Origin: Dactylonectria macrodidyma
Lineage: Eukaryota > Ascomycota > Sordariomycetes > Hypocreales > Nectriaceae
DNA: 64,000 nucleotides
Assembly: GCA_020744425.1 (NCBI GenBank)
Contig: JAGMUV010000009.1
Coordinates: 372,001-436,000, forward strand
Direction of reading: 5' to 3'
The notes under the pieces: model-generated
Databases searched by the model: none
What the model was told of the DNA's origin: nothing
The model's input: only the letters and a program-made list of their open reading frames with translations
In this document: positions 11,746 to 22,728 of the stretch, piece by piece
How positions within the stretch are numbered: position 1 is the first letter of the stretch
Layout of the letters: each line of letters opens with the position of its first letter
Program-made: the position numbers and the translations under genes

Positions 11746-11791
11746 TGCCAGCAGCAACTCGCCTTCGATAGAGCGGACAACCGTATCCTAG
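11746..11791 (+). repeat. Dispersed ~45-bp repeat, copy B
   Basis: TGCCAGCAGCAACTCGCC... ending CCTAG, seven bases after the monooxygenase stop. It is nearly identical in its first 18 bases to copy C at 56005 and related to copy A at 6961. Confidence 0.6.
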
Positions 11792-11882
11792 CTAAGACTA
11801 AGGAGAGTCGATCGGTGACTTGACACTCCTTCCCAGTATCTGGCTCGAGCATGATAAACTAAACTGGCTAAGATGAAACACA

Positions 11883-14435
11883 TCACCAACCCCCTCCTTC
11901 ATATTCCGACCCAAACACACCTTCATCATAGCTGATGATTCGATCCATGTCTGCGAATTGCTGATCAAGTAAGATTTGTGATATTGCTGTCAAGTCTCCC
12001 GTGCCAGCATTACCTCTATGGTAGGTGTCGGGTTGAATCATGTTGGCCACGTTATTGAGATCCACAGGAGTTGCCATTTGGAGTGAATAATTAGTTGTAA
12101 TTAGTGCATTCCCTCCATTTTGAGGTACGAAACCTTGTTGTGACTCCAGAAAAGTTGCTTGATGATTGCTTGTCCGTCTGCGGTCCAAAGTCGCTGATGC
12201 TGCCGCTGAGAGTTGTGCTTGTTTATCTGGACTGATCATGGTGTTGGGAGACGGCCTTGGTGGAATCCCATTTTGAGCACCGTACTCTGCAACTATTCCG
12301 GAACTAGCTGGGCGCTGTGTATCCGTGTTTGAATGGTTCACCTCTGCCGTGTACCCGGGGACGTTGATCGAAAAACTCTCGTCCTGGATACATCGGGCGT
12401 GTAGTTGAACCAAGATGAGGGCGTATTTTTCCGCAAGGTTATTCTGAACGAGTTGTCCCTGTTGAGTTCCCGTCCACCGTTTTGACATAGCTTTGAGGCT
12501 CTGGATCAGCAACCAAAACTCGGGTGTCAGGCCCATCAAGGAGCCATTTCGCCAGTGTAAGAGGAGAACTCTAGCGGCGATGTAAACGCAAAAGGCGAAT
12601 TGACTACTTATCAGAGACTTCGATGAAGCGCACTTTAAGTAACGGTCTGTGATGGTGGCAATCTCAATCGCGGCTGCTTGGCAAGTGTCGATGCTGCATA
12701 GGCTTGGCAGCCGAGTCTTGAAAGGCCAATCGTGTGGAGGGAAGGCGATCGGCTGGTGGAGAAGAATCATAGATGTGTTATGAGTAACATGGGCGAGCGT
12801 GAGATTGGGGTCCATTTTTAAGTGTGCGTCTTGAACCATGTTGACCTTCCATTTCTGAGGGAGAAGCATCTTCCAGTGCACTAGACGAAGGTCAAGCTCT
12901 TTGAATCGAGTCAGCCAATCACTGAGGTCCCTCTGATCTCGGATGTTGACTTTCTGTTGCAGGAAATAACTAGACACCCGACTCAGGGATTCTGTAGCTT
13001 CGATGCAATACGCAAACGCTCCAACGGTCGACATATCGACAGTCGAGGCCGCTGCTTCTGGGGATGTACCGGCCTCTGAGGGGGTCTGGCCTTCGCCATC
13101 AGGGCTTGTTTGGACCGGAACAGGATGTGACGGTAAAAATGCGATGGGCTTTCCAATTCGACCGGCTGACTTATCCCATATGCCGAAATATGGTGTGGTG
13201 ACTGGGATTTCTTTGCGCCAGGTGATTCCGTCGCAAGGGAGTCGGCGATTGACATCGTCTGAGGTCAGACTTGTGTTCCAACCCATGCTGACGGAGCAAA
13301 AGCGGTCGAGTGAGAAGACGTTCCAAAATACCCTTCTCCGTTCTTCAGCTTCAGTCCAGTCCTTCGCAGTGGACAAAGATTTGTATGGTTGCGAGTACGA
13401 AGGTCGCTGCAGCTCGTCGTGCTCCACAGTCAGTTGGAGGTAGTCAGCCATGCGGGTCAGTGAGCCAACAAGTGGCCACGCTTGGGATGCTTGCCCATTT
13501 CCAATCTGGATGACTTGTTAGTGTTAGTTTTCTGGAAGGCTTTTAAGAGCGCACATACATCGTTGAAGGCAATGATGAGTAGAGCCTGTAAGCTTTCCAC
13601 CGAGAGATGCTTCATTGCTTTGGCTACTACCCAGTCTCGATGACTTTCTGTCTTCTCCTGTGACGCGGATTCAGTGTCGAATCCAGACCCATCGTCGACA
13701 TACCTTGAAGCAATGATTATCATGGCCTGCAAGACAAGGTACAACTTCTCCCGTTCAACATCATCGTTTAGACGTTGGCGGAATCGACTTTCGTGGATTA
13801 TTGGCATCCAGGGATGCACATGGCTAAAATACGACTTCAGAACCTCCTCAATGGCTCTTTCATCGGGCAAATCCGGGGTACAATCCTCGAAACTTCTCGG
13901 TGTGTACGCGTGGTCGTCATTGAGTCTACGCCTCTTGGCTGAAACTCCATTCTGGTTTCGACTGGGGCTTGATTGCAACGGGGCCGAGGGCGAAGCCTGA
14001 AACTTTTGAAGTTCTGCCGCCAGCAATGATAGAAAATTGTGAGTGCTTGGATCTTGCGACCGTCGAGCTGGCGCTTCTTCTTCAGCCTGCAGGGTATCCA
14101 GTGTTGTTTGATGTCTTGCAACGGATTGTTCCAACGTGTCTACCAAAACCTCCCGTTAGTTGAAGCTCAGAGACCGAAAACAAGACCAAGAAAAAGCAAT
14201 GCTAACCAAGTCTTCTGTGCAGATTCTCTATTGCCCCCGTCTTCATCCCCGGCTTAGCCCTCTTTGCTTCATAGACACACTCGAGCCCAGTCTTGCGGCA
14301 ATGCTGGCATGTCGGGGTCTCTCTCGAGCATCGAAGCTTGCGCCTTCGACAAGAATTGCACGCGAGGCCCACCTCCGGAGCTCGGGACATGTCGTCGGCG
14401 TAGCCGGATTGGTCTGGCCCGTCTTCGTCCTCCAT
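11883..14435 (-). CDS. Zn2Cys6 transcription factor 1 with fungal-specific regulator domain
   Basis: Exons on the reverse strand are 14435-14207, 14139-13559 and 13505-11883 (about 810 residues). An in-frame ATG at 14477 would add 14 residues; MEDEDG at 14435 is preferred because it starts just before the zinc cluster. The DNA-binding binuclear zinc cluster reads [11 protein letters not shown], then [15 protein letters not shown] leucine/glutamine-rich coiled coil ([19 protein letters not shown]) spans the first splice junction and would support dimer formation. The middle homology domain begins [20 protein letters not shown] and includes [20 protein letters not shown]. The C-terminal ~180 residues are Gln/Asn/Ser rich, as in activation regions. 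It follows the monooxygenase tail to tail and is a candidate local regulator. Confidence 0.87.
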
Positions 14436-14477
14436 AATGCGATTGCTCTGTAACAAGTGTCGAATAGCAACCGTCAC

Positions 14478-15262
14478 GATAAGAGCGGACTGTGTAGGGA
14501 TATGGGTCCATCTCCCCTCATCCGATGCCCGCTAACATTACCCCGAAAAGCCGAGATCCCCGCACCCATCGTTCCGCGGATAATATAGGTGAGGGGACGT
14601 CGTGGGTAAATATTCCACATATCGGGAGAAACATGCCATTGAGAAATACGGTCGCTTGGATGGGCGCCGTGATCAAAAGAAAACAAGGTGGGGATGAGAA
14701 CTGTAAAAGTCATGGAGGATGAGCACGGAGAAATGCTTCCAGAAATCAGTCGCACAAGTCTTCGACTGCCGTGTTACGCGATGTTTCAAGTTGAAAATAG
14801 TTACGGGGTAAACCGGAACTTCCTCAAGTTTGTTAGATACCAAACTTTTGGCGAGCAACCCCCCTACAACAAAGGTATCTACTAACTGATACATGTATCT
14901 AATGATATGTGATTGGACGAATGTTGCCCCACAGGCTTCAACACCATAAAGACGTGATTAAATCACGTTTGTGTTGGAATAATTCCAAAGACGATTTGAT
15001 CAAGGACCGATTTATTCTGAGCCCAAAGATCATATCCTTCATACGCCAGGCAACTAGTCACTGCGATTCTCGCGCTTTTAATATCTAGATTAAATTATCA
15101 TAGTTCATTCCTTCTTTTCCACGCCCACCTGTTCGAATTGTCGGTGTCCTTCAATATCAACAAAACCTACCCTAGAACCAAATCACGACCATATCCTTTT
15201 ATAAATTCCGTCTCCGCATTTAAGAGTACAATCTATTCCTACGAGTTTAAGGGAACTTTTGA
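14478..15262. other. Intergenic region, no gene seen
   Basis: This is the upstream region of regulator 1 and the 3' side of regulator 2. AT-rich between 14870 and 15240; no coding frame or repeat stands out. Confidence 0.45.
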
Positions 15263-17538
15263 TTATGTCAGGACTAATCTAGTGTCTTGATCTGTGACAA
15301 CAGACTTCCAATGCACATTTTCACAACCTGGCGCCTCTCTCGCACGCCACACCTCTACCACGAAATCATGGGCTGTCGAGAACATACCGATACCGCTGCT
15401 TTGTGCATTGTTCAGAAGCCATATTGACAACTCTTTTCTGAGCTCAACATTGCTGGCTTCGCAACTTGCAATGAAAGCAGGCCAGCATATCCCAGGAGAC
15501 GTATCGCCGTACTCTTGCTTTTGTGTCTCATAACGGAAGAGTGACCTCGCTGTCTTTTCGACAAAATGTTGCAAGACCATCAAACTCACATCGCATACGT
15601 GGCGGTAGAAATAGATGATGAGCGCTGAATGAAGTGATTCCGTCAAGTCAAACCGGAGTGCTTTCCGACGCTCCGTTTCTTCTTCCCCGCCTTGTCTGCT
15701 CGATGCCGAACTCGTAATTTCGTGTACCTGGCCCTGCTCCTTGAGTAGATACGGGTTTTGGAAGGCCATTATCGCGTCGTCTAATTCTTTTATTCTGAGA
15801 GACATCTCAGCAGTTAAACCAGATGTATATCTGACCTCGGAAACTTCATTGCCGAGAGCTGTGGTCTGCCAAAGTAGATGAAAGAGGTTCTGGGGGATAC
15901 CGTAGATCTTTTCTAGCATGCTAGACACCTCCAAATCGTGAGGCAAGATTGACGTGTGTGTTTCAAGCCCAGGCTTGACCCCTTGTGGGAAGAGCATATC
16001 TTTCCGAAGGTCGTGTTTCCACATGGAGGCATAGCGACCCGTTTCGCTTGCAGATGACGCAGAATCGGGGGCGTTGCCTGTCAGTCGCATATTCGAACAA
16101 GGATGTGCACATTCTTCGAAGACTCTCATGTATACGTAGATGGCGTGCAAGATGATGACTTTTTTTGACTTTTGCGCCTTCTGAATGCCATATGCATTGA
16201 TCAACCGACCGGCATCAAGAAGGAAGTAGCGTGCTTCCTGCATTTGCCCCGAGAAGACCTGCATAAAACATGAGGTTTGTCTGATGGAGGGGGTCGAAGT
16301 TACTCACGCAAGCGGTGACCAAGTTTAGAAAAGCCATGAGCATTTCCTTGTACTTTGCCACTTTGGAAGTCCCGGCCCTCTTTTGAAGACAGGCTTGTAA
16401 GCGTTTCTTAGCTAGCCGAAAACATTGGTCCCCTAGCACTGCCAAATCGTCACCGGCTCCAGGAACTGCGGCCAGTTTGTGATGTAAGTGGAATGCACTC
16501 GTGGATAGAACCGACAAAAGTACAGATACCCTAGCGTCGTTGGATCGCCCCATCATGTACAAGTCGCTGAACGCAGCCAACGCACACTTCAGATGGAGCA
16601 GGACCCAAGGTGGTTTGTCGTGCTTCATTGGTGTTAGACTGTTGACAAGATCTAACTCGTAATTTCGCAATAGGAGCTGAACTTTGTTGATTGACAGCGA
16701 CATGGAGCTGTCAAGGACAATTTCCAGCTGTGTCGGCTCGTTTAAGAACGTTGCGCTGACAAGTCCCGTCACAGGTGCAAGTTCACTGTCAGGTGTTAAC
16801 TCGACCGTGTCGTTGGGTTCATGGTGTTCTTCTCCAATCAAATCCTGGGTCATCTCTGCTAAAGTTGTGCCTGGAAGCCCAACCAATTCTTCGAAGAATG
16901 GATAAGTCGGCCATTGTGGAGAGAGGGGTTCAAAAAGACTGCTCAAGTCGCCCCAATTGTCTGCGGCCGAGTTAGACGAGCCAAGAAGGTCTCCCCCGTT
17001 TTGGAATGACAAAGGGGAAATGAAGTCCAAATTCTGAGTTAGATCTGTCGTATTCGTCTCGTTCACCGATGTAGCTGGTACAATCGGGGATGACGGTAGT
17101 GAGACCACAGGTGAGACTTGAAAGACACTAAATGGACCTATGATCACGGAATGGCCCCGGTCTGTGAGATCCTGTGATGCGGCTTCATCAACTTGACAAA
17201 GAGCAAAATCGATGTTTTGCTTAGCTAGTTGATTTTGAAGAATGCCACACTCCGTAATCCGTTGCTCATCTATGACGCGGTTAGAAATAGGACTTGTAAT
17301 GCATTGCTGTGATTGACATACCCGTAAATATGCAGTGTCGTCGAAGCCCGTTTCCACCTGGTGGCACTTCTTGCCGGTCTCTATCCTCTTGGCGGGACAG
17401 CCATATCAAGTCATTGGACGACTTTTGCTCGGCGCAGTTCAAGTTCGAGCGGCGACACGCAGCGCATCTCGGCATCTGACGACTGCACCGAATCTTTCGA
17501 GCTCGACAAGCCCCACACGCTCTCTTCCGCAGATCCAT
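15263..17538 (-). CDS. Zn2Cys6 transcription factor 2
   Basis: Exons are 17538-17322, 17269-16308 and 16258-15263 (about 724 residues). The first intron has a CTAAC branch site. The zinc cluster sits at the extreme N-terminus: CGACRARKIRC, then MPRCAACRRSNLNC, with the six cysteines expected. A Ser/Pro/Asp-rich linker (residues about 130-260) follows, then a helical region of the fungal-specific regulator type (VLLHLKCALAAFSDLYMMG; YKEMLMAFLNLVTAC joined to VFSGQMQEARYFLLDAGRLI). The layout, with a short spacer and late helical domain, resembles regulators of the acriflavine-resistance/secondary-metabolism type, but that is only a likeness. It is divergent from the ketopantoate-reductase-like gene, with 476 bases between starts. 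Confidence 0.83.
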
Positions 17539-18014
17539 GTCGTCGGAGCTTCCGTCAAGCAGACTCAGTCATAGTTCCGGCCTGAGGGATCACAAAGGTA
17601 GGCGTGTTACGATGAGGTTTCTGAGGGTTGACTACTAGCCTCGGCCTCCAACTGCCCTTTGGAGCTATTTATCTCCACGTTGACGCTTATCAACCCCCGC
17701 ACTTGGCGTGCCCTCGTGGCCACTTTCACGCCTATTACCGGCGTTATCTGCCCTTGCAAGCCTCCGAATGGGGCAATGTTATCCCATTGAGACGCGCTAG
17801 ATCGATTGGACGCAAGCTTGCATCATGCATGCTGGCTTTTATCACTATGATGCCGATTAGAGCCATCGACGTCTCATCTCTCCATGTGTGAGTTTCCCAC
17901 TGACTTAAGAATCCCCTGATCACTGGTGTTCTTTTCTCACGACAAGACGCTCGTGTTTATCAAAGCCTTCATTTTTATAAGTATTGCAACGTAGCCATAC
18001 ACCATTTAGGGGTC
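17539..18014. other. Bidirectional promoter region between regulator 2 and the reductase
   Basis: No gene seen. A TATA-like TTTTTATAAGTA lies at about 17973-17984 before the plus-strand gene. Confidence 0.45.
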
Positions 18015-19142
18015 ATGGGTCATCAAGAGCCAGTCAAAAAGCAAGTCCTGCTGCTGGGAAGCGGGGGCATCGGCACCATGAGCGCATTGAACCTCGAAGT
18101 CGGCGGCCAAGCGAATGTAACGGCAGTCCTGAGGTCGAACTTTAAGGCCGTTTCCGACAACGGCTTCAAAATTAAGTCTTGCGACCATGGAAACATTACC
18201 GGATGGAAGCCATCTGGCAGTACGTATTATGCAGTCGAGATAGTGGCATACCGTTGACCTTTTCGGCAGTCGTCGACTGTGTACCGACCATCACCGAACA
18301 GCAGTTTGACTACATTGTTGTAACCACCAAAAATGTGCCCGACTGTCCTCCCACCGTATCGGACTTGATAGCTCCTGCGGTGATACCTGGGCGTACCGTC
18401 ATTGTGCTGATCCAAAATGGCCTCAATATTGAGCTACCTATTTTCGAGAGATTCCCTGAAAACATCTGTCTTTCGGGCGTCAGTATGATGGGATCTCATG
18501 AGATTGCTTATGGAATCATTGACCACGAAGACCCAGATCATCTCATCCTAGGCGCCTTTCACAACCCTAAGCTCGATAAGAGGCAAGAAGAAGCCGTTGC
18601 GAAGCAGTTTATCGAGATGTATTCTGCCGGCGGCAAGACAGTCTGCACATTTGCCGAAAACGTACCGCATAGCCGATGGCGCAAGCTTATCTACAATGCA
18701 TGCCTCAACTCGATATGCGCCTTAACAGGACTAGACTCAGGTCGTATTAGATTAGCCAATGATGCTGTTGAAACCTTGGTCAGGCCGGCGATGGAAGAGA
18801 TTCGAGCAGCCGCCGCTGCTGTTGGGGTCGAGCTGGGCGCAGAAGTGTGCGATGCTATGATCAATCTTGACCCGTTGACCATGTATCTGTTGCCAAGCAT
18901 GCAGGTTGATGTACAGAAGGTATAACCCCCAGTTGATGCCATCACATCATCCCATTACTAACATATGGTAGGGCAATTTTACAGAAGTGGAAAATCTCGT
19001 TGGAGAGCCGCTACGGACAGGCACGGCATTGGGGGTACCGATGCCTACTCTGACAGTTCTGTACCATTTGTTGAAGGCCATACAGTGGAAAACAATGGAG
19101 AAGAGGGGGTTGTTGACTGTTCCACCGCGGACAAAAAGCTGA
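18015..19142 (+). CDS. 2-dehydropantoate 2-reductase (ketopantoate reductase)-like protein, three exons
   Basis: Exons are 18015-18219, 18270-18919 and 18972-19142 (about 341 residues). The family uses NADPH to reduce 2-dehydropantoate to pantoate; fungal paralogues in gene clusters often act on other 2-oxo compounds. Visible features are the nucleotide-binding start VLLLGSGGIGTMSALNLE, the conserved VVTTKNVPD segment (family xxxTKAxD), TVIVLIQNGLNIE (the NG of the hinge), and the C-terminal helical domain with VPHSRWRKLIYNACLNSICAL carrying the family lysine and asparagine (K..x..N). The final exon gives LGVPMPTLTVLYHLLKAIQWK, the usual end. Because a housekeeping copy is expected elsewhere, a cluster-specific role is likely but unproven. 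Confidence 0.83.
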
Positions 19143-19326
19143 AGGACGATGTATGAAACACGTAACTTAGACACACATCATAATAGAGTTAGACGTTTGT
19201 TGTTGAACGCGGAGGATACTTTAAGCCACACATCAAAAGCTAATGTATAGCTCTTTCATCAGCAATCGTATCAATTTGTTGATTACACCTCAACAATCCC
19301 CCAGGTATACAAACGGACACATGCGA

Positions 19327-20464
19327 CTAAGTCTCACCCCAGCCTCGGACTTTCGCATGGTTTTCAACAATCTCACTGTTAGTGATGACGAGATACTGCT
19401 CCTGCTGTTCAAGAAACTCCTTGATGCGCTTGACATCGGTTCGCTTCTTGGCACGATGGGTATCCTCCATCTCGCGAAGCAGTGCCTTTAAACGCTCTTG
19501 CGTCACCTCGACCCGGTACTTTGTCCACTGGTAGTACAGCTCCGAATGATCGGAAATAGGCCTGATCGAAGTGAGCACTGAGTCGTCCTTGATGAGAGCG
19601 TCGCGAGGGCGGAAGGATGTGATCATGGTGATGCGTTCTTTCCCACCAAGCGCGGCCAAAGCTTGGTGCCGAACATATCTCCCTTGGAGAACAACAGCAG
19701 AGCCCTGTGCGGCGCCATTAGTATGTGGATCTCTGAAATGGGAAGGCGAGAGGTACCATTTGTGGCCCGCGAACCTTGAGAATCTCTCCAGTGCCGCTCT
19801 TGAGGGCAGTTTCACCGCCGAGCATCTCCGTGGCGTCACTCATCATGACAACACACACGAAAGGGTAGCTATCATAATGCCACTTGGTCACTGATACGTT
19901 GGCATTGTCTTCGCTCACCGTGGAGTTGTCTTTGTTCGGATCGTGAACGGCAATGTTGATGTTGCCAATTTCGTATTCGATGTTGGGGATGAGGTCTACG
20001 CCCGCGACCTTTGAGATGATGGACAATGTTTTTGGGTTCTTCCAAGCTTGTGTCATGAATGGCGCATAGCTAGATCGGGGTTCAGCTAAAATTTCTTCCA
20101 TGTAGAGAGAAAGTTGCAGGGCCACTCACTTGGGGCAATGGCCTCTCAGTTGGCAAGCCGCAAATTCTGTGCTGTGCAAGCAATTCTCCCAGACGTCTGT
20201 CGTGAAAATCTCATCTCTCATGATCCCGATGGCCTCCTCACTGAAGAGTGAGAAAGGCTCCGAGCATGCCACGTGAGATATGCCAGCATCCTCAGGTAAG
20301 GCAACGTCGGCTAGTGATAGCACTTTGGGGTCCTGGGAGTATGCCAGGTGTTTCTCGGGGTTGAAGATGGAGCGGTTCGTTGAGCGCGAAGCTTTCACCT
20401 CGCCCTTGAGAATGGGTTTCAGCTTGAGCTGAGGGACTGGTGATGGGGCGATAACTTCAGTCAT
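19327..20464 (-). CDS. Fe(II)/2-oxoglutarate dioxygenase-like protein, three exons
   Basis: Exons are 20464-20130, 20069-19757 and 19704-19327 (about 341 residues). The probable metal site is KWHYDSYPFV (His-x-Asp) with the distal His in GRYVRHQALAALGGKERITM and a following RITMITSFRPR that supplies the 2-oxoglutarate-binding Arg. Between them, MLGGETALKSGTGEILKVRG fits the double-stranded beta-helix core. The C-terminal ~90 residues form a charged helix (TQERLKALLREMEDTHRAKKRTDVK...). This combination occurs in uncharacterised fungal Fe2OG proteins. The likely reaction is hydroxylation or oxidative tailoring; no substrate can be named. It is divergent from the PhyH gene. Confidence 0.75.
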
Positions 20465-21237
20465 TATGGCTGTGGGAGTCTGTATCTAGACAAGAATGGT
20501 GTCAAAATTCGCAATGCTGAGCGTGCTATGAGTGAAATACAATGCTAAAGGTTTGTGAAGTTGTGGTGATCTAGCTCTTCCTTCTCCTATTCTTTATACC
20601 TATAGATTGATGGTCTATAAACCTAGCGTGTAAACGCCCAGGGCAGGTATGTTCCGCCATTTCATAACCATCACGCTGGTAGCTGCGAGCCAGGGTGGCT
20701 TCAGATGCATGACAACCATTCGGGGCAAAGATTCTAGTCATCTGATACAAAGCCACGTAGCATTACTTACTGACCGGCACATAACTTCCTTGAGATACGT
20801 TTTGAGAATGACTATCTCAAGCTATCATCTCGGGCTGTTGCCACCCTCCAGAACTGAGTTATCAACCAGCCCGGATCGGCAAGGGTTCCGATGAAGCCGG
20901 AATCTGCCTGCCCTCGGAGTTCGATCCCCTAGTGCCATCTAGCGCTTGATAAGCGGACATCCTGATAGGACACACGTCGATCAGTGGCTACTCGACAGTG
21001 CCTCCAGATTACGCAACAGTTCGGTCGAGACCTGCCAAATTTGAGCTGCCGCCAGTCTCGTGATGACATCCGCAGTAGGCCATTCAAATGATATCCCAAC
21101 GCCTCGTTTCTACGTAGACATGGGATTCACTATTCTTTTTACTTCATGTCAGATTCTACGCCACGATACTCCCAAAGTGGCTAATTTTGCCTTCATTGCT
21201 AGCACCACACTCGCAACCCCGCAATCTAGCCTCAAAG
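20465..21237. promoter_or_regulatory. Bidirectional promoter of the two dioxygenase genes
   Basis: Contains a perfect palindrome ATCGG-N8-CCGAT at 20875-20892 (CGG-N8-CCG), a possible Zn2Cys6 dimer site. No coding sequence is supported. Binding is inferred from layout only. Confidence 0.45.
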
Positions 21238-22227
21238 ATGCGTGACCATCCTCAGCCAATTGACCCCTCATTCAGACCGACTACATCAGTTGCCTCAGTT
21301 CCAGCAGATGCTCCAATCGAAGAGATTCTCGCCATCCTAGAACGAGATGGTGGTGTGATTTTGACCAATTTTGTCACTTTGGAAGACCTCGATGCTATCG
21401 ATGTTGACGTTAAAGCGCACAAGAAGAATGTCAAGTCCACCGAGAATAGCGCCTTACACATTATCCCCAAGGAAACTCTTGCTGTTCCAGGCCTAGTAGG
21501 CAAGTCGCCAACCGTCGCCAAGATCTGCGAGTTTCCGGTGTTAGAGCAGCTGCGGTCATCAATCCTCAAGGATGAGTTCAGCGTCATCCGCGAGGACTAC
21601 GTGGAGGAAAACACGATCGATCCGCTCTTGAGCATTAGCATCACGTTGCACATTGGATACGGTGCCCCCCGTCAGAGGCTCCACAGAGACGACAATGTCC
21701 ACGGAATCCGACATGGCGGCAAGTTCGAGCTCTCCAAAGCAAGTCAATTCGCGTGTTTGATTGCGGGGACCAAGACAACTCGCCAGAATGGGGCAACAAT
21801 GTTTATCCCGGGCTCTCACAAGTGGGACGATAGTCGAACGCCACAGTTGAATGAGATATGCTTTGCTGGTGAGTCATCTTATCTACTAATGCCCTTAACT
21901 TCGGCGACAATGTGACTAATGTACATGACTGATCTAGAAATGGAACAAGGGTCTGCGTTGATCTTCCTTGCTTCCTGCTATCACGGTGGTGGCCACAATT
22001 CTGTTCCAGGTGACGTGCGTAAAATCCATGGGTTGTTCTTCGTGAGAGGGACCATGCGCACGGAGGAGAATCAGTTTTTGGCGGTTCCACACAGTAAAGC
22101 ACTCACAATGAGCGATAAAATGCTCTCTCTTCTTGGCTACAAGAAGCCTACTACTGTGTTGGGTATTGTGGAGAATAATGACCCGGCTTTGGACTTACCA
22201 GCTGTACTGAAGATGGTGGCCGCATAA
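21238..22227 (+). CDS. Phytanoyl-CoA dioxygenase (PhyH) family protein, two exons
   Basis: Exons are 21238-21868 and 21938-22227 (about 306 residues). PhyH enzymes are Fe(II)/2-oxoglutarate dioxygenases; fungal members in clusters hydroxylate or desaturate pathway intermediates. Seen are IEEILAILERDGGVILTNFV (N-terminal helix and strand), the metal motif LHRDDNVHGIRH with His-x-Asp, MFIPGSHKWDDSR, and the distal block CYHGGGHNSVPGDVRKIHGL with the third His and then FFVRGTMRTEENQFL. This pattern (RLHRDD...PGSH...GGGHN...R) is very typical. ATG at 21238 gives a start 16 residues before the family helix; there is no targeting peptide, including the C-terminal PTS1. Confidence 0.86.
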
Positions 22228-22728
22228 GTGGTGAAAATACCGAGATGATCGTTTTGTTACGTTTTAATAGCTTATGTGTCCTATTTTGCATGGCGAGGTG
22301 ATGATTTTATGCATACGTTGTCGGTAGTCTTGTTGATCATTATTCGGTCGTATGTCTACACCCTCACTCATCATCTTGTCCAATGCCATGACACTGACTA
22401 ATGTGACACGGCGGTGCAAAAATGGGTCGTTTTCAGTAGTGACTGTGGGTTGATATAAGCCCATGCCCAGCAAGCCTCTATGGCGGCGAGACAGTGTTGG
22501 CTACTTGAATATCTGAGGCTGCGTAGCGTCGGTTCGGCGCGGTTACCGTTCCCAGGGGAATGTGTTTTCTTGCATGATCCACCCGACCATTGTGGTCTTG
22601 AATATAGATACCTAACAGTTGATGTCATAAATAGAGACGAATAATTATCATTTGCACAACTAATAGGTATGGGTATCTCGTGTTTGTCACATTAAATTCG
22701 TCATCATATCCTTCATTTTCTTCGTCGG
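22228..22728. other. Convergent 3' intergenic region, no gene seen
   Basis: It lies between the stop codons of the PhyH gene and regulator 3. AT-rich toward 22640-22700; nothing coding. Confidence 0.45.

Noticed and set aside
20910..20930. GGAGTTCGATCCCC, resembling a tRNA T-loop
   Set aside because: The flanking bases do not pair as a T-stem and no acceptor, D or anticodon arms could be built.
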